64,000 bases of DNA, taken from the NCBI RefSeq assembly GCF_040215725.1, contig NZ_CP157968.1, positions 310,001-374,000 on the forward strand, given 5' to 3'. Position 1 is the first letter of the stretch, and each line of letters opens with the position of its first letter. The DNA is from Rhizobium sp. ZPR4 (lineage in GTDB: Bacteria > Pseudomonadota > Alphaproteobacteria > Rhizobiales > Rhizobiaceae). The notes under the pieces were generated by a model, which was not told the DNA's origin, made no database searches, and saw only the letters and a list, made by a program, of their open reading frames with translations. Position numbers and translations under genes: made by a program. Shown here piece by piece: positions 17,337 to 26,842 of the stretch.

Positions 17337-18569
17337 TCACGCGGCAATGAGACGGATGTCCAGACGTTTTGGACCGCGCACCGAGAGCCCGCGCTTATAG
17401 GCGGGACTGTCGTCCAGCAGCTCGATCGCGCGGGTGCGCCGCAGGAGCGTCGAGAAAATGATCTCCATATCCAGCCGGGCAAGATGATTGCCGAGACAGA
17501 AATGCGCGCCGCCGCCGAAGGCCAGATGGCGGTTGGGGGTGCGCTCGACATTGAAATCATCCGGGGCCTCGAACTGCTCGGGGTCGCGATTGGCCGCGCC
17601 ATAAAGCAGGCCGATCTTCGTGCCCTTCGGCAGCGGCTTGCCGGCGATCGTCTTTTCCTCCGTCAGATAACGATGGAAGAATGGCAGCGGCGACTCGAAG
17701 CGGAACATTTCCTGGATGGCCGTAGGCATCACAGCCGAGGTTTCGCGCAATTTGTTCAGAGCGTCAGGATATTGCATCAACGCATGCATTCCGCTGCCCA
17801 GCACATCGATCGTCGAGCCGTGCCCGGCCATCAGGATCAGCATACAGGTGGAAACGAGTTCGTCTTCGGTAAGCTCGCCCGCAACATGCGCTTCGGTCAG
17901 CCGACAGAGAAGATCGTCGCGGGGATTGCGCACGCGCTCGGCGATGAGTTCCTTGAGGAGTTCATAGAATTCCGTCGTCGCGCGCTCGGCGATCGCCTTG
18001 CGCTCGGCGCTGCGATCGACATCGAAATATTGCACGACCTCTTCCGACCACTTGCGCAGCTGCCCGGCATATTCTTCCGGCACGCCCAGAACCGAGCCGA
18101 TGATGTGGCCGGGAACCTGCGAGGCAAGATCTTCAACAAAATCGAACGTACCCGCTTGAAGGAGGCGGTCGATCAGGCGGTCGACGAAATCCTGTATCAT
18201 GCCGCGCTGGCGTGCGACGAGTGCGGGCGTAAACTCACGGAACACCTTGCGGCGCAGCCGGTCATGGGTTTCGCCATCGGAATCCAGGAGGCTGAATTGC
18301 ACGAAACGCGAATGGTTCGGCATGTCGTGCCAATTCTGCCGAACCTTCTGTTCCTGGATCTCCTCCGGAGAAAGAAAGAATTCGAGCGAGCGCACCAGCG
18401 TCTTGTCGGCGGCAGCAGCAGCCACATCCTGATAGCGCGACAGCAGCCATATGTCGAAATGCTCGTAATAGACCGGACCGGGGCTGGCGCGCAGCTCACG
18501 GTAAGAGGCATAGGGATCATCCGTGAACGCTTGCGAGAGCGGATCAAATGCTGGGGCTGCCGTCGGCAT
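17337..18569 (-). CDS. Cytochrome P450
   Basis: A 410-residue soluble bacterial class I P450. Heme-binding region FGGGAHFCLGNHLARLD gives the axial thiolate Cys358; the ExxR motif is Glu287-Arg290 (EMFR), and HDRLRRKVF marks helix C. The I-helix oxygen-activation motif reads AGHGST (248-253): the usual acidic residue before the Thr is Gly251 and the usual Thr is Ser252, an unusual pair of changes. Start ATG 18569 follows GAGG eight bases away. Operon with the downstream ferredoxin and divergent from an AraC regulator. The substrate is unknown; context suggests an inducible catabolic or detoxifying hydroxylation. Confidence 0.92.
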   Translation of the reverse strand: MPTAAPAFDPLSQAFTDDPYASYRELRASPGPVYYEHFDIWLLSRYQDVAAAAADKTLVRSLEFFLSPEEIQEQKVRQNWHDMPNHSRFVQFSLLDSDGETHDRLRRKVFREFTPALVARQRGMIQDFVDRLIDRLLQAGTFDFVEDLASQVPGHIIGSVLGVPEEYAGQLRKWSEEVVQYFDVDRSAERKAIAERATTEFYELLKELIAERVRNPRDDLLCRLTEAHVAGELTEDELVSTCMLILMAGHGSTIDVLGSGMHALMQYPDALNKLRETSAVMPTAIQEMFRFESPLPFFHRYLTEEKTIAGKPLPKGTKIGLLYGAANRDPEQFEAPDDFNVERTPNRHLAFGGGAHFCLGNHLARLDMEIIFSTLLRRTRAIELLDDSPAYKRGLSVRGPKRLDIRLIAA

Positions 18570-18692
18570 GATGAGGACCTCGTCCAATCTGGTTCACCAG
18601 TGGCAGAATACAGCGCCGAACGACGAAAAGACATGGATGCGAACCGCAGCCATATGGATAAAACTCTCATACTTAAATAGGATCGGTCCGCT

Positions 18693-19574
18693 ATGACCGA
18701 CGACATGACTCCCCACGAGATCTGCCCTCTCGACGAGGTCTTCTTCCAGACTCCCGGCCGGTTGTCCCGCGCCTTTCCCTACTCGCTTCTCGCTGTCGGT
18801 CGCCGGGTCTGCACGCCCGCGGAACCGCCCATCGCCCATCGTTTCAACCAGCACACCCTGATCCTGACCCTCAGCGGAAAGGGTCTGTTACAGGTCAACG
18901 GGCTTTCGAGCATCCTGCGCGAAGGGACGATCGCTTGGCTGGATTCCTCAATGCTTTATTCGCATCGCTGCGAGCCGCGCCATTCGCACTGGTCCTATCT
19001 ATGGCTGGGATTTGTCGGATATGGGCTCGATACCTTGTTCGACAGCCTCGGCGTGATCGGAAACCCGATCTTCGACACAGCAAGCCCGCGCGATATGGAG
19101 ATGTTGTTCGAAGGCATCTTGCGGGAGGTCGAAACGGGCAGCTTCCTCGCAGACAACAGATGCTTTGCCCTGCTAGCACAGCTGATTTCATCCCTGGTAT
19201 CCGAGCGCGCGGAAAACGGCGAGCTCAGCGCCTCCGTGCAACGATTACAGCGGGTCATGCAATTGGCCCGAGCCGACCTGACACACCCCTGGACGGTAGG
19301 AGAACTCGCCGTTGCCGCTAATCTGAGCCAGGCGCAATTGTTCCGCCGCTTCCGCCAGCGAATGGGAACGACGCCTCTCGATTGGCTGCGCCACGAGCGC
19401 GTAAATGCCGCTAAACCATTGCTTGTGGTAACGGAAGAGCAGATCGGCCGGATAGCCGCCAGATGCGGCTATCCCGACCCCTTTCACTTTGCCCGCGACT
19501 TCAAGAAGCTGGTTGGTGTCACGCCAAGTGAATTCCGGCGGCAGGGACAGAGCGCAAGGCCAATGGGGGCTTGA
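18693..19574 (+). CDS. AraC-family transcriptional regulator
   Basis: A 293-residue AraC-type regulator. The N-terminal cupin-like sensing domain (about 25-140) contains the stretches HRFNQHTLILTLSGKGLLQVNG and HSHWSYLWLGF; the C-terminal pair of helix-turn-helices (about 190-285) includes WTVGELAVAANLSQAQLFRRFRQ and IGRIAARCGYPDPFHFARDFKKLVGVTPSEFRR, the family signature. It is divergent from the P450-ferredoxin operon across 123 bases and is the obvious activator candidate for it. Confidence 0.9.
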   Translation: MTDDMTPHEICPLDEVFFQTPGRLSRAFPYSLLAVGRRVCTPAEPPIAHRFNQHTLILTLSGKGLLQVNGLSSILREGTIAWLDSSMLYSHRCEPRHSHWSYLWLGFVGYGLDTLFDSLGVIGNPIFDTASPRDMEMLFEGILREVETGSFLADNRCFALLAQLISSLVSERAENGELSASVQRLQRVMQLARADLTHPWTVGELAVAANLSQAQLFRRFRQRMGTTPLDWLRHERVNAAKPLLVVTEEQIGRIAARCGYPDPFHFARDFKKLVGVTPSEFRRQGQSARPMGA

Positions 19575-19726
19575 CGGATCGAATACGTCTTGGCTTCCGC
19601 GTAAGGGAGAAGAGCACCCCACATAGCCCTTCCCGATTGGCTCGGAGTACATGACACGTTAAGAGTTGTGCACATCACGCGAGCCGATCCGAAGCGCATA
19701 CCGCGCCTCTAGCCGGGGATTAAGAA

Positions 19727-20653
19727 GTGACGACCGAACAAAGCGTCCTGCGCATTTCCATCATCGTGACGTTCGTTCTGGCCGTCGCCGGGATCGTCTT
19801 CGGTATTCTGTCCGGCTCCTATGCGATCGTCTTTGACGGCGTATACGCGCTCACCGATACGAGCATGACGATCGTTGCATTGATCGTTTCCAATCTGATC
19901 ATATCGTCGGCGACGAACACGACACCCGCCGGCAAATTCGCCAAGCATTTCACGATGGGCTTCTGGCACCTCGAGCCCATGGTGCTTGGCCTCAACGGCA
20001 TCCTCCTGACGGGAGCCGCGATCTATGCCCTGATCAACGCCATCGCCAGCATCATGGCCGGCGGCCGTCATCTCTCGTTCGATCAAGCCATCACCTACGC
20101 CGTGCTGACCATGATCATCGCCTTCCTGATGGCGGCCTATGGCAATCGCGCGAACAAGACGCTCAGATCCAATTTCATCGCACTGGACGCCAAGGCCTGG
20201 ATCATGACGGGCTGCCTGAGCGGCGCGCTGCTACTCGCTTTCATCTTCGGCTTTTTCATTCAGGGAACGAGCCTGCAATGGATATCGCCCTATGTCGATC
20301 CGGTCGCTCTGGCTCTGGTCTGCCTCATCGTCATTCCCATGCCGATCGGAACGATCAAGCAGGCATTCGCCGATATCTTGCTCGTGACACCTGCGGATCT
20401 TCGGGAACATGTCGATCGCGTCGCGACCGACATAGTTCGCCGCTACGATTTCTTGTCCTACCGCTCGTATGTCGCGCGGGTCGGCCGCGGCAAGCAGATC
20501 GAGCTTTACTTCATCGTTCCGCCGGACGGGCCAGCGAAGAAGCTCGAGGAGTGGGACCATATCCGCGACGAGATCGGCGAAGCGATCGGCGACCAAGGTC
20601 CCGACCGTTGGCTGACGATCGCTTTTACGACCGATCCGGAATGGGCCGATTGA
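19727..20653 (+). CDS. CDF-type cation transporter
   Basis: A 308-residue cation diffusion facilitator-like membrane protein with about six helices and a C-terminal cytoplasmic domain (about 210-308). It belongs to the branch of Co/Zn/Cd-type transporters in which helix 2 reads FDGVYALTD and helix 5 region reads LDAKAWIMTG, rather than the YiiP-like DxxxD/HxxxD pairs, with GFWHLEPMVL after helix 2. The exported ion is therefore uncertain. GTG start at 19727, preceded by GGGG. Its stop is only seven bases from the convergent LysR gene. Confidence 0.83.
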   Translation: MTTEQSVLRISIIVTFVLAVAGIVFGILSGSYAIVFDGVYALTDTSMTIVALIVSNLIISSATNTTPAGKFAKHFTMGFWHLEPMVLGLNGILLTGAAIYALINAIASIMAGGRHLSFDQAITYAVLTMIIAFLMAAYGNRANKTLRSNFIALDAKAWIMTGCLSGALLLAFIFGFFIQGTSLQWISPYVDPVALALVCLIVIPMPIGTIKQAFADILLVTPADLREHVDRVATDIVRRYDFLSYRSYVARVGRGKQIELYFIVPPDGPAKKLEEWDHIRDEIGEAIGDQGPDRWLTIAFTTDPEWAD

Positions 20654-20660
20654 GTAGCCC

Positions 20661-21563
20661 CTACCCCCGCCAATCCTTGAACACCTCGGCGAGAAAATCG
20701 ACGAAGCTGCGTACCTTGCGATCCGACGTCGCTCGTCTTGGAAAGAGTGCATTGAGCTCGATATCATCGGCACGCTGCCATTGCGGGAGAACCGCCTCGA
20801 GCTCGCCGTGCGCAAAGTGCTGCGCAGCGAGTTGGGGCGATATCAGCGCTATGCCTGCACCGGCGACGGCCTGGCGGATGATGGTGGTTACCTCGTTCGA
20901 CATCAGGATCGGCTTGACGACGACCTCGGCCACATTGCTGGCCTCATCAAGCAGACGCACCGTCGCCAAAGATGTCCCAGCGCCCATGATCATGATGGCA
21001 TGGTCTCTCAGATCCTCTGGACGTTCAGGTCGACCGAACCTGTCGAGATAGGCGGGGCTTGCGGCAAGATGGGCGCGAGACCGTCCGAGCGCGTGCGCCG
21101 AATAGCCGGAATCGGAAAGCGGGCCAGTCCGCAGCGCCACATCGAAGCCATGCTCGATCAGGTCGAGGGGATAGTTGTCGTAGGTCAGCGCAAGTTGCAC
21201 CTTTTGATAACGCTGCCGAAACTCGCCCAGCCTTGGCTCCACCACGCTCAGGCCAAGCGTATAAGGCATAAGAACACGCAGCATCCCCTGCGGCTCTATA
21301 CGAACCGCCCGGGCAGTCTGGTCCGCCTCCTCCAGGATCTCTTCCGCCCTGATGCAGCGCTCGTAATAATCGCGCCCGGCATCCGTGACCCGTACGCGCC
21401 GCGTCGTGCGGTACAGCAGCTGAACACCGAGATCGTCTTCTAGTTGCTTCACGCGCCGGCTGACGCTGGTCAAAGGCAGCCGCAGTTGGGTCGCAGCAGC
21501 CGTGAAACTGCCGCGTTCCACGACCCGCAGAAAAATCTGAATGCTCTCGAGGTCCGTGATCAT
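20661..21563 (-). CDS. LysR-family transcriptional regulator
   Basis: A 300-residue LysR-type regulator. The N-terminal winged helix (residues 1-60) has the pattern IQIFLRVVERGSFTAAATQL and VSRRVKQLEDDLGVQLLYRTTRRVRVTDAGR, and the ligand domain follows. It belongs to the large subgroup (AaeR/DmlR-like) with LTYDNYPLDLIEHGFDVALRTG. It is divergent from the FUSC-type efflux gene, with 78 bases between the start codons. This matches the known aaeR-aaeXAB arrangement, where a LysR protein controls export of aromatic acids; by analogy it may sense such compounds here. Confidence 0.88.
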   Translation of the reverse strand: MITDLESIQIFLRVVERGSFTAAATQLRLPLTSVSRRVKQLEDDLGVQLLYRTTRRVRVTDAGRDYYERCIRAEEILEEADQTARAVRIEPQGMLRVLMPYTLGLSVVEPRLGEFRQRYQKVQLALTYDNYPLDLIEHGFDVALRTGPLSDSGYSAHALGRSRAHLAASPAYLDRFGRPERPEDLRDHAIMIMGAGTSLATVRLLDEASNVAEVVVKPILMSNEVTTIIRQAVAGAGIALISPQLAAQHFAHGELEAVLPQWQRADDIELNALFPRRATSDRKVRSFVDFLAEVFKDWRG

Positions 21564-21641
21564 ATTCTACCGTTTTCAGCAATAATATGTCTCGAATTTA
21601 CGCCATTATCTTTATTCGTCCATACCGTTATCGCTACGCGC

Positions 21642-23678
21642 ATGACCCTGGCATCTCTTAACTCAGCAAGACTATCCGGCCCGGTGGCGCGTAGGCTTGC
21701 GCTGCCGCCGTGGTTGACGTGGTCGGCAGTGGGTTTTGCACTACGAACGGCGGCTGCGTCGCTGGTCGCACTCTATATCGCCTTCCTGCTCAATCTCGAC
21801 GATCCGAAATGGGCGCCGATGACGGTCTGGATCGTCGCCCAATCGAGCCGCGGCATGAGCCTTTCGAAGGGCCAGTACCGAATTTTGGGCACGATCATCG
21901 GAGCAGTCGCCGCAGTGACGATGGTTGCGCTATTCGCTCAAGCGCCGGAACTGTTCATTCTGTCACTCGCCCTATGGCTGGGATTGTGCACGGCGCTTGC
22001 CACGGGCTTGCGCAATTTCCGCTCCTACGGCGCCGTGCTTGCCGGATACACGGCTGCAATCATCGCCTTCGATTCCATCAGTTCGCCGCTGGAGGTCTTC
22101 GATATTGCGGTCGCACGCGTGATCTACATCGGCCTCGGAATCATGACGGAAGCAGTTTTTACCGCCGTCTTCGCGCCCGGCGCGCCGCTGCAGGAGACCC
22201 AGAACCGTTTGGCGACATATCTCCGCCAGGTTTCCGATCTCTGCGCGCGCGCATTGCGCGGTCAGGCCAACACTTCGGGTTTTCAGCGGCTGCTGACGGG
22301 CGCGCTCGAACTGGATGTCGCCGCAGAATATGCGGCGGCAAGCTCCCATTCCGTGCGCAGCCGTTTTGGCCATTTACGCGGTGCCGCAGTCGCAATGCTG
22401 ACCCAGATGGCGATCGCCCAGTCTCTGCGCGAGCATCTCGCAGCACGACCGGATCTCGATGAACCTCTCGTTGAGAAAACAGCTCTGGCGCTCGACGCCA
22501 TCGGCACCGGATCCCTGGTCGATCCGGACCGCATGACGGCATTGAGGGCAGATGTGCGGGCCGCATTGTCGGAAACAACCATCAGCTCCGGCCATGCGCT
22601 CCCGCCCCAGCTTCCGATCCTGGACCATCTCGACAGGCTGCTCGATGCCGCTCATGGCGCACTCACGCGCCAGGCTCTGTTCTCGGACGAGAAGGCTCCA
22701 TCCTCAAGGCTCAAGCTCTCTTTCCACGTCGATCATCGCGGCGCCATTCAAAACGGCATTCGCACCTTCGTCGCCATCGTCATCGGATCGTGGTTCTGGA
22801 TCGCAACCGCCTGGCCGTCCGGTCCGAGTTTCATTGTCATCCTCGGTGTCATCTGCGCCCTGTTTGCCACCCGCCCCAACCCGGTGGTCGGCGGAATGGG
22901 TTTCCTCAAAGGCGGGCTCGTCGCGGTGATTGCAGCAGCAATCTGCAATTTCGCCATCCTGCCGATGCTGTCGGACTTTACCGAACTGGCCGCCGTCATC
23001 GGCATCATCATGTTTGCAACGGGGCTTGCCATGCGCAATCTCCGCACCGCCGCCCTGGCAACAAGCTTTGCCTTCCTGTTCCTCGATCTGATTAGCCCGG
23101 ATAATACTAGCCGTGTCGATGCCGCATCCTTCCTGAACGGCGCCTTGGCGCTGCTGCTGGGTGTCGGCGCGGGCGTCCTTGTCTTCACGCTGCTCTTTCC
23201 CTCCAACCCCAAGGCAAAGAGGTTGCGCCTGCAGCGCGCAACACGGCGCGATCTCGCGGATATCGGTGAGACGCCTGCCCGCTGGACGAGAGAACATTGG
23301 CTGAGCAAAGCCGTCGATCGCCTGGATGGACAGGCGGCAACCAACGCCGGCGTTCCCGAGAAACAGGCGGAAGACGACCTAAGGGGAATGCTTGCCGCGC
23401 TCACGATCGGCGAGGCTGCGATCACGCTGTCCGATTTGGCAAGGGAACATCCTCGTCTCGCCAAACCGCTGAATGTCGTGCTGCGTCAACTCGGCCGCAG
23501 TGATCCCGCGCGTCTCGCAGAAGTCTCGCGCGTAGCCGCCCGCCATCTTTCCTACCGGATCAACAAGCCCGACATCTCGACCCGCCACACACTGATCCGC
23601 GCTGCGACCCAGCTCGACGCGATCGCCTCAGCCGCATTGAACCATGCCGATTATCTCCGCGAGAAGCGAACGGCCTGA
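21642..23678 (+). CDS. FUSC-family efflux protein (AaeB-like)
   Basis: A 678-residue membrane protein of the FUSC/aromatic acid exporter family. It has two halves, each with a bundle of helices: residues about 30-180 (FALRTAAASLVALYIAFLLNLDDPKWAPMTVWIVAQ is the family signature) and about 370-510 (GIRTFVAIVIGSWFWIATAWPSGPSFIVILGVICALFA), separated and followed by soluble segments. Start ATG 21642. In E. coli AaeB pumps out hydroxylated aromatic acids together with the membrane-fusion protein AaeA; no fusion protein gene lies beside this one, so it may use a distant partner or work alone. Divergent LysR gene is the probable regulator. Confidence 0.88.
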   Translation: MTLASLNSARLSGPVARRLALPPWLTWSAVGFALRTAAASLVALYIAFLLNLDDPKWAPMTVWIVAQSSRGMSLSKGQYRILGTIIGAVAAVTMVALFAQAPELFILSLALWLGLCTALATGLRNFRSYGAVLAGYTAAIIAFDSISSPLEVFDIAVARVIYIGLGIMTEAVFTAVFAPGAPLQETQNRLATYLRQVSDLCARALRGQANTSGFQRLLTGALELDVAAEYAAASSHSVRSRFGHLRGAAVAMLTQMAIAQSLREHLAARPDLDEPLVEKTALALDAIGTGSLVDPDRMTALRADVRAALSETTISSGHALPPQLPILDHLDRLLDAAHGALTRQALFSDEKAPSSRLKLSFHVDHRGAIQNGIRTFVAIVIGSWFWIATAWPSGPSFIVILGVICALFATRPNPVVGGMGFLKGGLVAVIAAAICNFAILPMLSDFTELAAVIGIIMFATGLAMRNLRTAALATSFAFLFLDLISPDNTSRVDAASFLNGALALLLGVGAGVLVFTLLFPSNPKAKRLRLQRATRRDLADIGETPARWTREHWLSKAVDRLDGQAATNAGVPEKQAEDDLRGMLAALTIGEAAITLSDLAREHPRLAKPLNVVLRQLGRSDPARLAEVSRVAARHLSYRINKPDISTRHTLIRAATQLDAIASAALNHADYLREKRTA

Positions 23679-23683
23679 AAACG

Positions 23684-24784
23684 TCAGGCACTCTCGGTAT
23701 CGGCGGTCGGGAGTGCCCCCGCCGATATCCGCTTCCGTCGTGCCGAGCCGAACACGACGCCCTGCACGCGGCGCGTAAGCGGTTTCTCGACACCTCTGAA
23801 GAGTGCCAGGGCGAGCAGGGCAGCAGCGAGCGTCGAGAAGGCAACGAACAGGCCAAGCGGAAGAGCTCCGCCGATCACTTTCGCCCAGATGGCTCGCATG
23901 GGTCGCAGGATAAAAGGATGGGCGAGGTAGAGGCTATAGGAGGCGTCTCCCAGCGCGACACCCCACAGGACGGTCCTCTTCTGGGGCAGGACAGGACCGA
24001 TTGCGGCTGCAAGAACGAGAAGCGCCGCAGGCAAACCGCTCCGCAGGACTTGCGGTAAAGCTGCATCGTTCCAGGGCGTGGAGATGCGTATGAAACCGAG
24101 AAAGCCGATGATCGCGAACCCGCACGCAATTCCCTTGCTGATCCTTACACCGCTGCGGAAGATCAGGGCGACGTAGACGCCGAACAGGAATTCCAGAATG
24201 ATCGGGCTCGTCCAGAAGGCTATCTGAACATGGCTCTGATCGACGAGATTTCCGACGAGCGCCATGCCCACCATAAGCACCGACAGCCAGACGATCCCCA
24301 GTCTGATCGGCAAAAGGAGCGCCAGTGCGAAGAAGACATAGAACAGCATCTCGTAGTTCAGCGTCCAGCCAAGCGCGAGCACCGGCCTGATCTCACCCAC
24401 GCCACGCCCGGATGGGATGAAGAAATAGGATGCGAGAACATGGGATACGGAGCCAATGGGAACAGCGAGCAGCGAGGGTGCTGCGAGCGCGCCAAGCAGC
24501 ATGATGCTCGTCAATAGCCAATAAAGCGGGATTACGCGTGCACAGCGCCGCAGGAAGAAGCGCAGCGGGGCGCCGCTTTTGCCGAACTCCGACGCGGCCG
24601 TATGGGTCATGATGAAGCCGGAAAGAACAAAGAATATGTCGACGCCGAAACCGAGATTCCAGGCAGAACCATCGACCGCTGCACGCCCTGTCGCTGCAGC
24701 CAGCATCTCTGTTTCATGCAACGCGTGGGCGATGACCACGGAGGAAGCTGCGAGCGCGCGCAGTACCTGAAGGTTCAGGAGCAT
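23684..24784 (-). CDS. Acyltransferase 3 family membrane protein
   Basis: A 366-residue integral membrane acyltransferase of the OafA/NodX type, with about ten helices. The signature elements are NLQVLRALAASSVVIAHALHE near the N-terminus (with the catalytic-type His), FGVDIFFVLSGFIM, RRCARVIPLYWLLT and SYSLYLAHPF. Members add acetyl or other acyl groups to sugars of lipopolysaccharide, exopolysaccharide or Nod factors; the acceptor is not known here. Start ATG 24784 fits the family N-terminus; an in-frame ATG at 24922 would add 46 residues. Its stop is five bases from that of the convergent FUSC gene. Confidence 0.87.
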   Translation of the reverse strand: MLLNLQVLRALAASSVVIAHALHETEMLAAATGRAAVDGSAWNLGFGVDIFFVLSGFIMTHTAASEFGKSGAPLRFFLRRCARVIPLYWLLTSIMLLGALAAPSLLAVPIGSVSHVLASYFFIPSGRGVGEIRPVLALGWTLNYEMLFYVFFALALLLPIRLGIVWLSVLMVGMALVGNLVDQSHVQIAFWTSPIILEFLFGVYVALIFRSGVRISKGIACGFAIIGFLGFIRISTPWNDAALPQVLRSGLPAALLVLAAAIGPVLPQKRTVLWGVALGDASYSLYLAHPFILRPMRAIWAKVIGGALPLGLFVAFSTLAAALLALALFRGVEKPLTRRVQGVVFGSARRKRISAGALPTADTESA

Positions 24785-24980
24785 ATGAGCTGATTTGCCG
24801 GCATCGCTACCCGCATCCAGACCCTCAAGTATTTCCTTATAAAACCTCACCGGAAAGCTCAGCGAATATTGCCCAGGATCTCCATTTGGTATCCAAGACA
24901 ATATAACAACTCGTCGCCGCATGCATAAATCGGCAACCCTGCTTTAGGTTATAGTTATTCTTCAGTTAATCTTTCAGACG

Positions 24981-25808
24981 TTAGGCAGGATAAGCCGTCG
25001 CTAGGATGACATGCGCCTGAATTTTGGCAGCAACTTCGCCGCTACCGTGCCTGGCTTCGATCGCGGCGGCTGCATAGTCGGTTGCAGCCTGCAGCTTTCC
25101 GGCTTCCCTGGCCTCGATTTCATTGCGAAGCAGAGTTCCCTGACAATAGGCGACGGCCGGAAGGCGCGGTGAGGATGCCTGGCTTTGTTCGGCTCTCGTT
25201 TCAATCACAATTTCGGAGAAACCCGCATTCTTGAGATCGCCGCGAATCCGATCCACATCATGGTAGCCATGCGGAGTACGCGCCAGAAAGCGCGGCGGAT
25301 CGTTCGGAAAAATCCTGGCAAGCGCGTTCGTCACATCATCCGCGAATATGTTCTCCTCGATACGATCCCAGACGTTGAACAGGAAATGTCCGCCGGGCTT
25401 CAGAACGCGCTTTGCCTCGCGATAGGCTGCGATGCGGTCCGGAAAGAACATGGCGCCAAACTGGCAAAAGGCGAGATCGAAGGACGCGTTTTCGAAGGAC
25501 AGCGACTGAGCATCAGCCTGCCGCCATGTGATGCGGCTGTCGGAGGCTTGCCGCGAAGCGGCGTAATCGAGCATCGGCTGGTTGAGGTCGGTGACGACAT
25601 AGCTTGCATCGGGGGATAGTTTCGGCGCCAATGCGCGAGTGACAACGCCTGTCCCTGCGGCAATTTCCAACACTGCGCCAGGCCGCAAGGACGCGGCTCG
25701 TTGCGCGATATCTGCTGCGTAAGGCTCGAAAATCAACGGCACCATATGGCGGTCGTAATTTTCCGGAATCGAGCCGGCGAATACCTTGTCCGTCTCCAAC
25801 ATTGCCAT
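24981..25808 (-). CDS. Class I SAM-dependent methyltransferase
   Basis: A 275-residue methyltransferase of the UbiE/Methyltransf_11-25 type. Motif I is VLEIAAGTGVVTRAL (about 46-60), motif II region VVTDLNQPMLDYA, the adenine-binding Asp in WRQADAQSLSF, and motif post-I FDLAFCQFGAMFFPD, followed by AKRVLKPGGHFLFNVWD. The substrate is unknown; such proteins commonly methylate small molecules. Starts at ATG 25808 (ATG 25802 also possible). It stands between unrelated genes on the same strand as phnF but 95 bases downstream of that gene's stop, so co-transcription is possible but unproven. Confidence 0.85.
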   Translation of the reverse strand: MAMLETDKVFAGSIPENYDRHMVPLIFEPYAADIAQRAASLRPGAVLEIAAGTGVVTRALAPKLSPDASYVVTDLNQPMLDYAASRQASDSRITWRQADAQSLSFENASFDLAFCQFGAMFFPDRIAAYREAKRVLKPGGHFLFNVWDRIEENIFADDVTNALARIFPNDPPRFLARTPHGYHDVDRIRGDLKNAGFSEIVIETRAEQSQASSPRLPAVAYCQGTLLRNEIEAREAGKLQAATDYAAAAIEARHGSGEVAAKIQAHVILATAYPA

Positions 25809-25903
25809 GATCCCCTGCGCGCCTCACAGGCCGCTACATTAGCATATCGCAACGGGGGCGTCATTCAGATCGCACAGCTGCAAGCCGCGCAAAGCCGATC
25901 CAT

Positions 25904-26662
25904 TCAGCCCGCATCGCCGCGTGCGAGCACGTCCAGAAGCTGGCTGGTATTGTCGATCGAGAACTGCACGCGCTCGCCCGGCCAGACGGATTCCGAATAG
26001 GAAATCGGCGTGCCCTTGAGATCGACGTCCACCTTCCTCAAGGCAACCACCGGCTGAGACATGGACTGGCAGAGCTGCTTCGCCTCCTCGCTCGTCGGCA
26101 GGCGGACGATGATATCGGTGCGCAGGCGGATATAGTCGGGAATGCCGTACTCGGCCAGAATGACGGTCACGCTTCGCCCGCCGCGCCGCGCCTCGTCGAA
26201 GCCTGGGAAACGGCGCACGGGGTAATAGGCATGCGAATAGTTGATCGGCTCTTCGTCGGCAAAACCGCGGCGGACGATGTGATAGACGGGCTCGCCATAT
26301 GGAAGCCGCAAAGCCTCTGCAATCGATTCCGAAGCCGGAACGACCTCTTCATGAATGGCTTGGCCGAGGGGTTCCCTGCCCTGATCGAGCAGGTTCTGGG
26401 AGAAACGCGTACGTTCGGACAAGCGATAATCAAGGCGGCTATCCCGCACAAAGGTTCCACGCCCCTGTTCTACCAGCACGAGCCCTCGGCTTTCGAGACG
26501 GGAAATGGCGCGCCGTATGGTGTGCCGTCCGACGCCGAAACGTTCCATCAGGTCGGATTCCGTCGGAAGCTGCGCCTTTGGTGAGAGGCGACCGGTCAGG
26601 ATATCTTCAGCAATATCGCTTTCGACCTGTTGCCATTGCCCGTGCAGCAATTTCTTCTCCAT
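25904..26662 (-). CDS. phnF: PhnF-type GntR/UTRA regulator
   Basis: A 252-residue GntR/HutC-family repressor of phosphonate genes. The winged helix-turn-helix is residues 10-75 (VESDIAEDILTGRLSPKAQLPTESDLMERFGVGRHTIRRAISRLESRGL) and the UTRA ligand domain covers about 95-245 (FADEEPINYSHAYYPVRRFPGF; PISYSESVWPGERVQFSID). PhnF proteins sense phosphate or phosphonate-related ligands and repress adjacent operons. It is divergent from the importer-kinase-phn genes, and a perfect CATTCGAATG palindrome lies 26 bases upstream of its own start, with related sites at both target promoters. The start is ATG 26662. Confidence 0.88.
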   Translation of the reverse strand: MEKKLLHGQWQQVESDIAEDILTGRLSPKAQLPTESDLMERFGVGRHTIRRAISRLESRGLVLVEQGRGTFVRDSRLDYRLSERTRFSQNLLDQGREPLGQAIHEEVVPASESIAEALRLPYGEPVYHIVRRGFADEEPINYSHAYYPVRRFPGFDEARRGGRSVTVILAEYGIPDYIRLRTDIIVRLPTSEEAKQLCQSMSQPVVALRKVDVDLKGTPISYSESVWPGERVQFSIDNTSQLLDVLARGDAG

Positions 26663-26687
26663 GCCTGCCTTCCGAATTCAACCATGT

Positions 26688-26697
26688 CATTCGAATG
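26688..26697. promoter_or_regulatory. Candidate PhnF operator, site A
   Basis: Perfect 10-base palindrome CATTCGAATG just upstream of phnF, consisting of two overlapping CATTCGAAT half-sites. The same half-site (CATTCGGAT or CATTCGAAT) recurs as inverted pairs before the binding-protein gene and before phnG. This site would give autoregulation. Confidence 0.6.
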
Positions 26698-26842
26698 TCA
26701 TATATCGGCTACAGCATCGATTTTCAATCTCTGCCCGATATCGGAAATCCAACAAACAACAGCCAAAGTCAATTTCGCCATCGGGCTTTGGCGTTTAGCC
26801 ACGTTCCCCTTCATATGAGTGTCACTCGCTATCGTTAGGTAA

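Noticed and set aside
19727..20653. CDF transporter with lost metal site
   Set aside because: The DxxxxxxD helix 2 pattern and GFWHLEPMVL segment are normal for one branch of the family, so no loss of function is implied.
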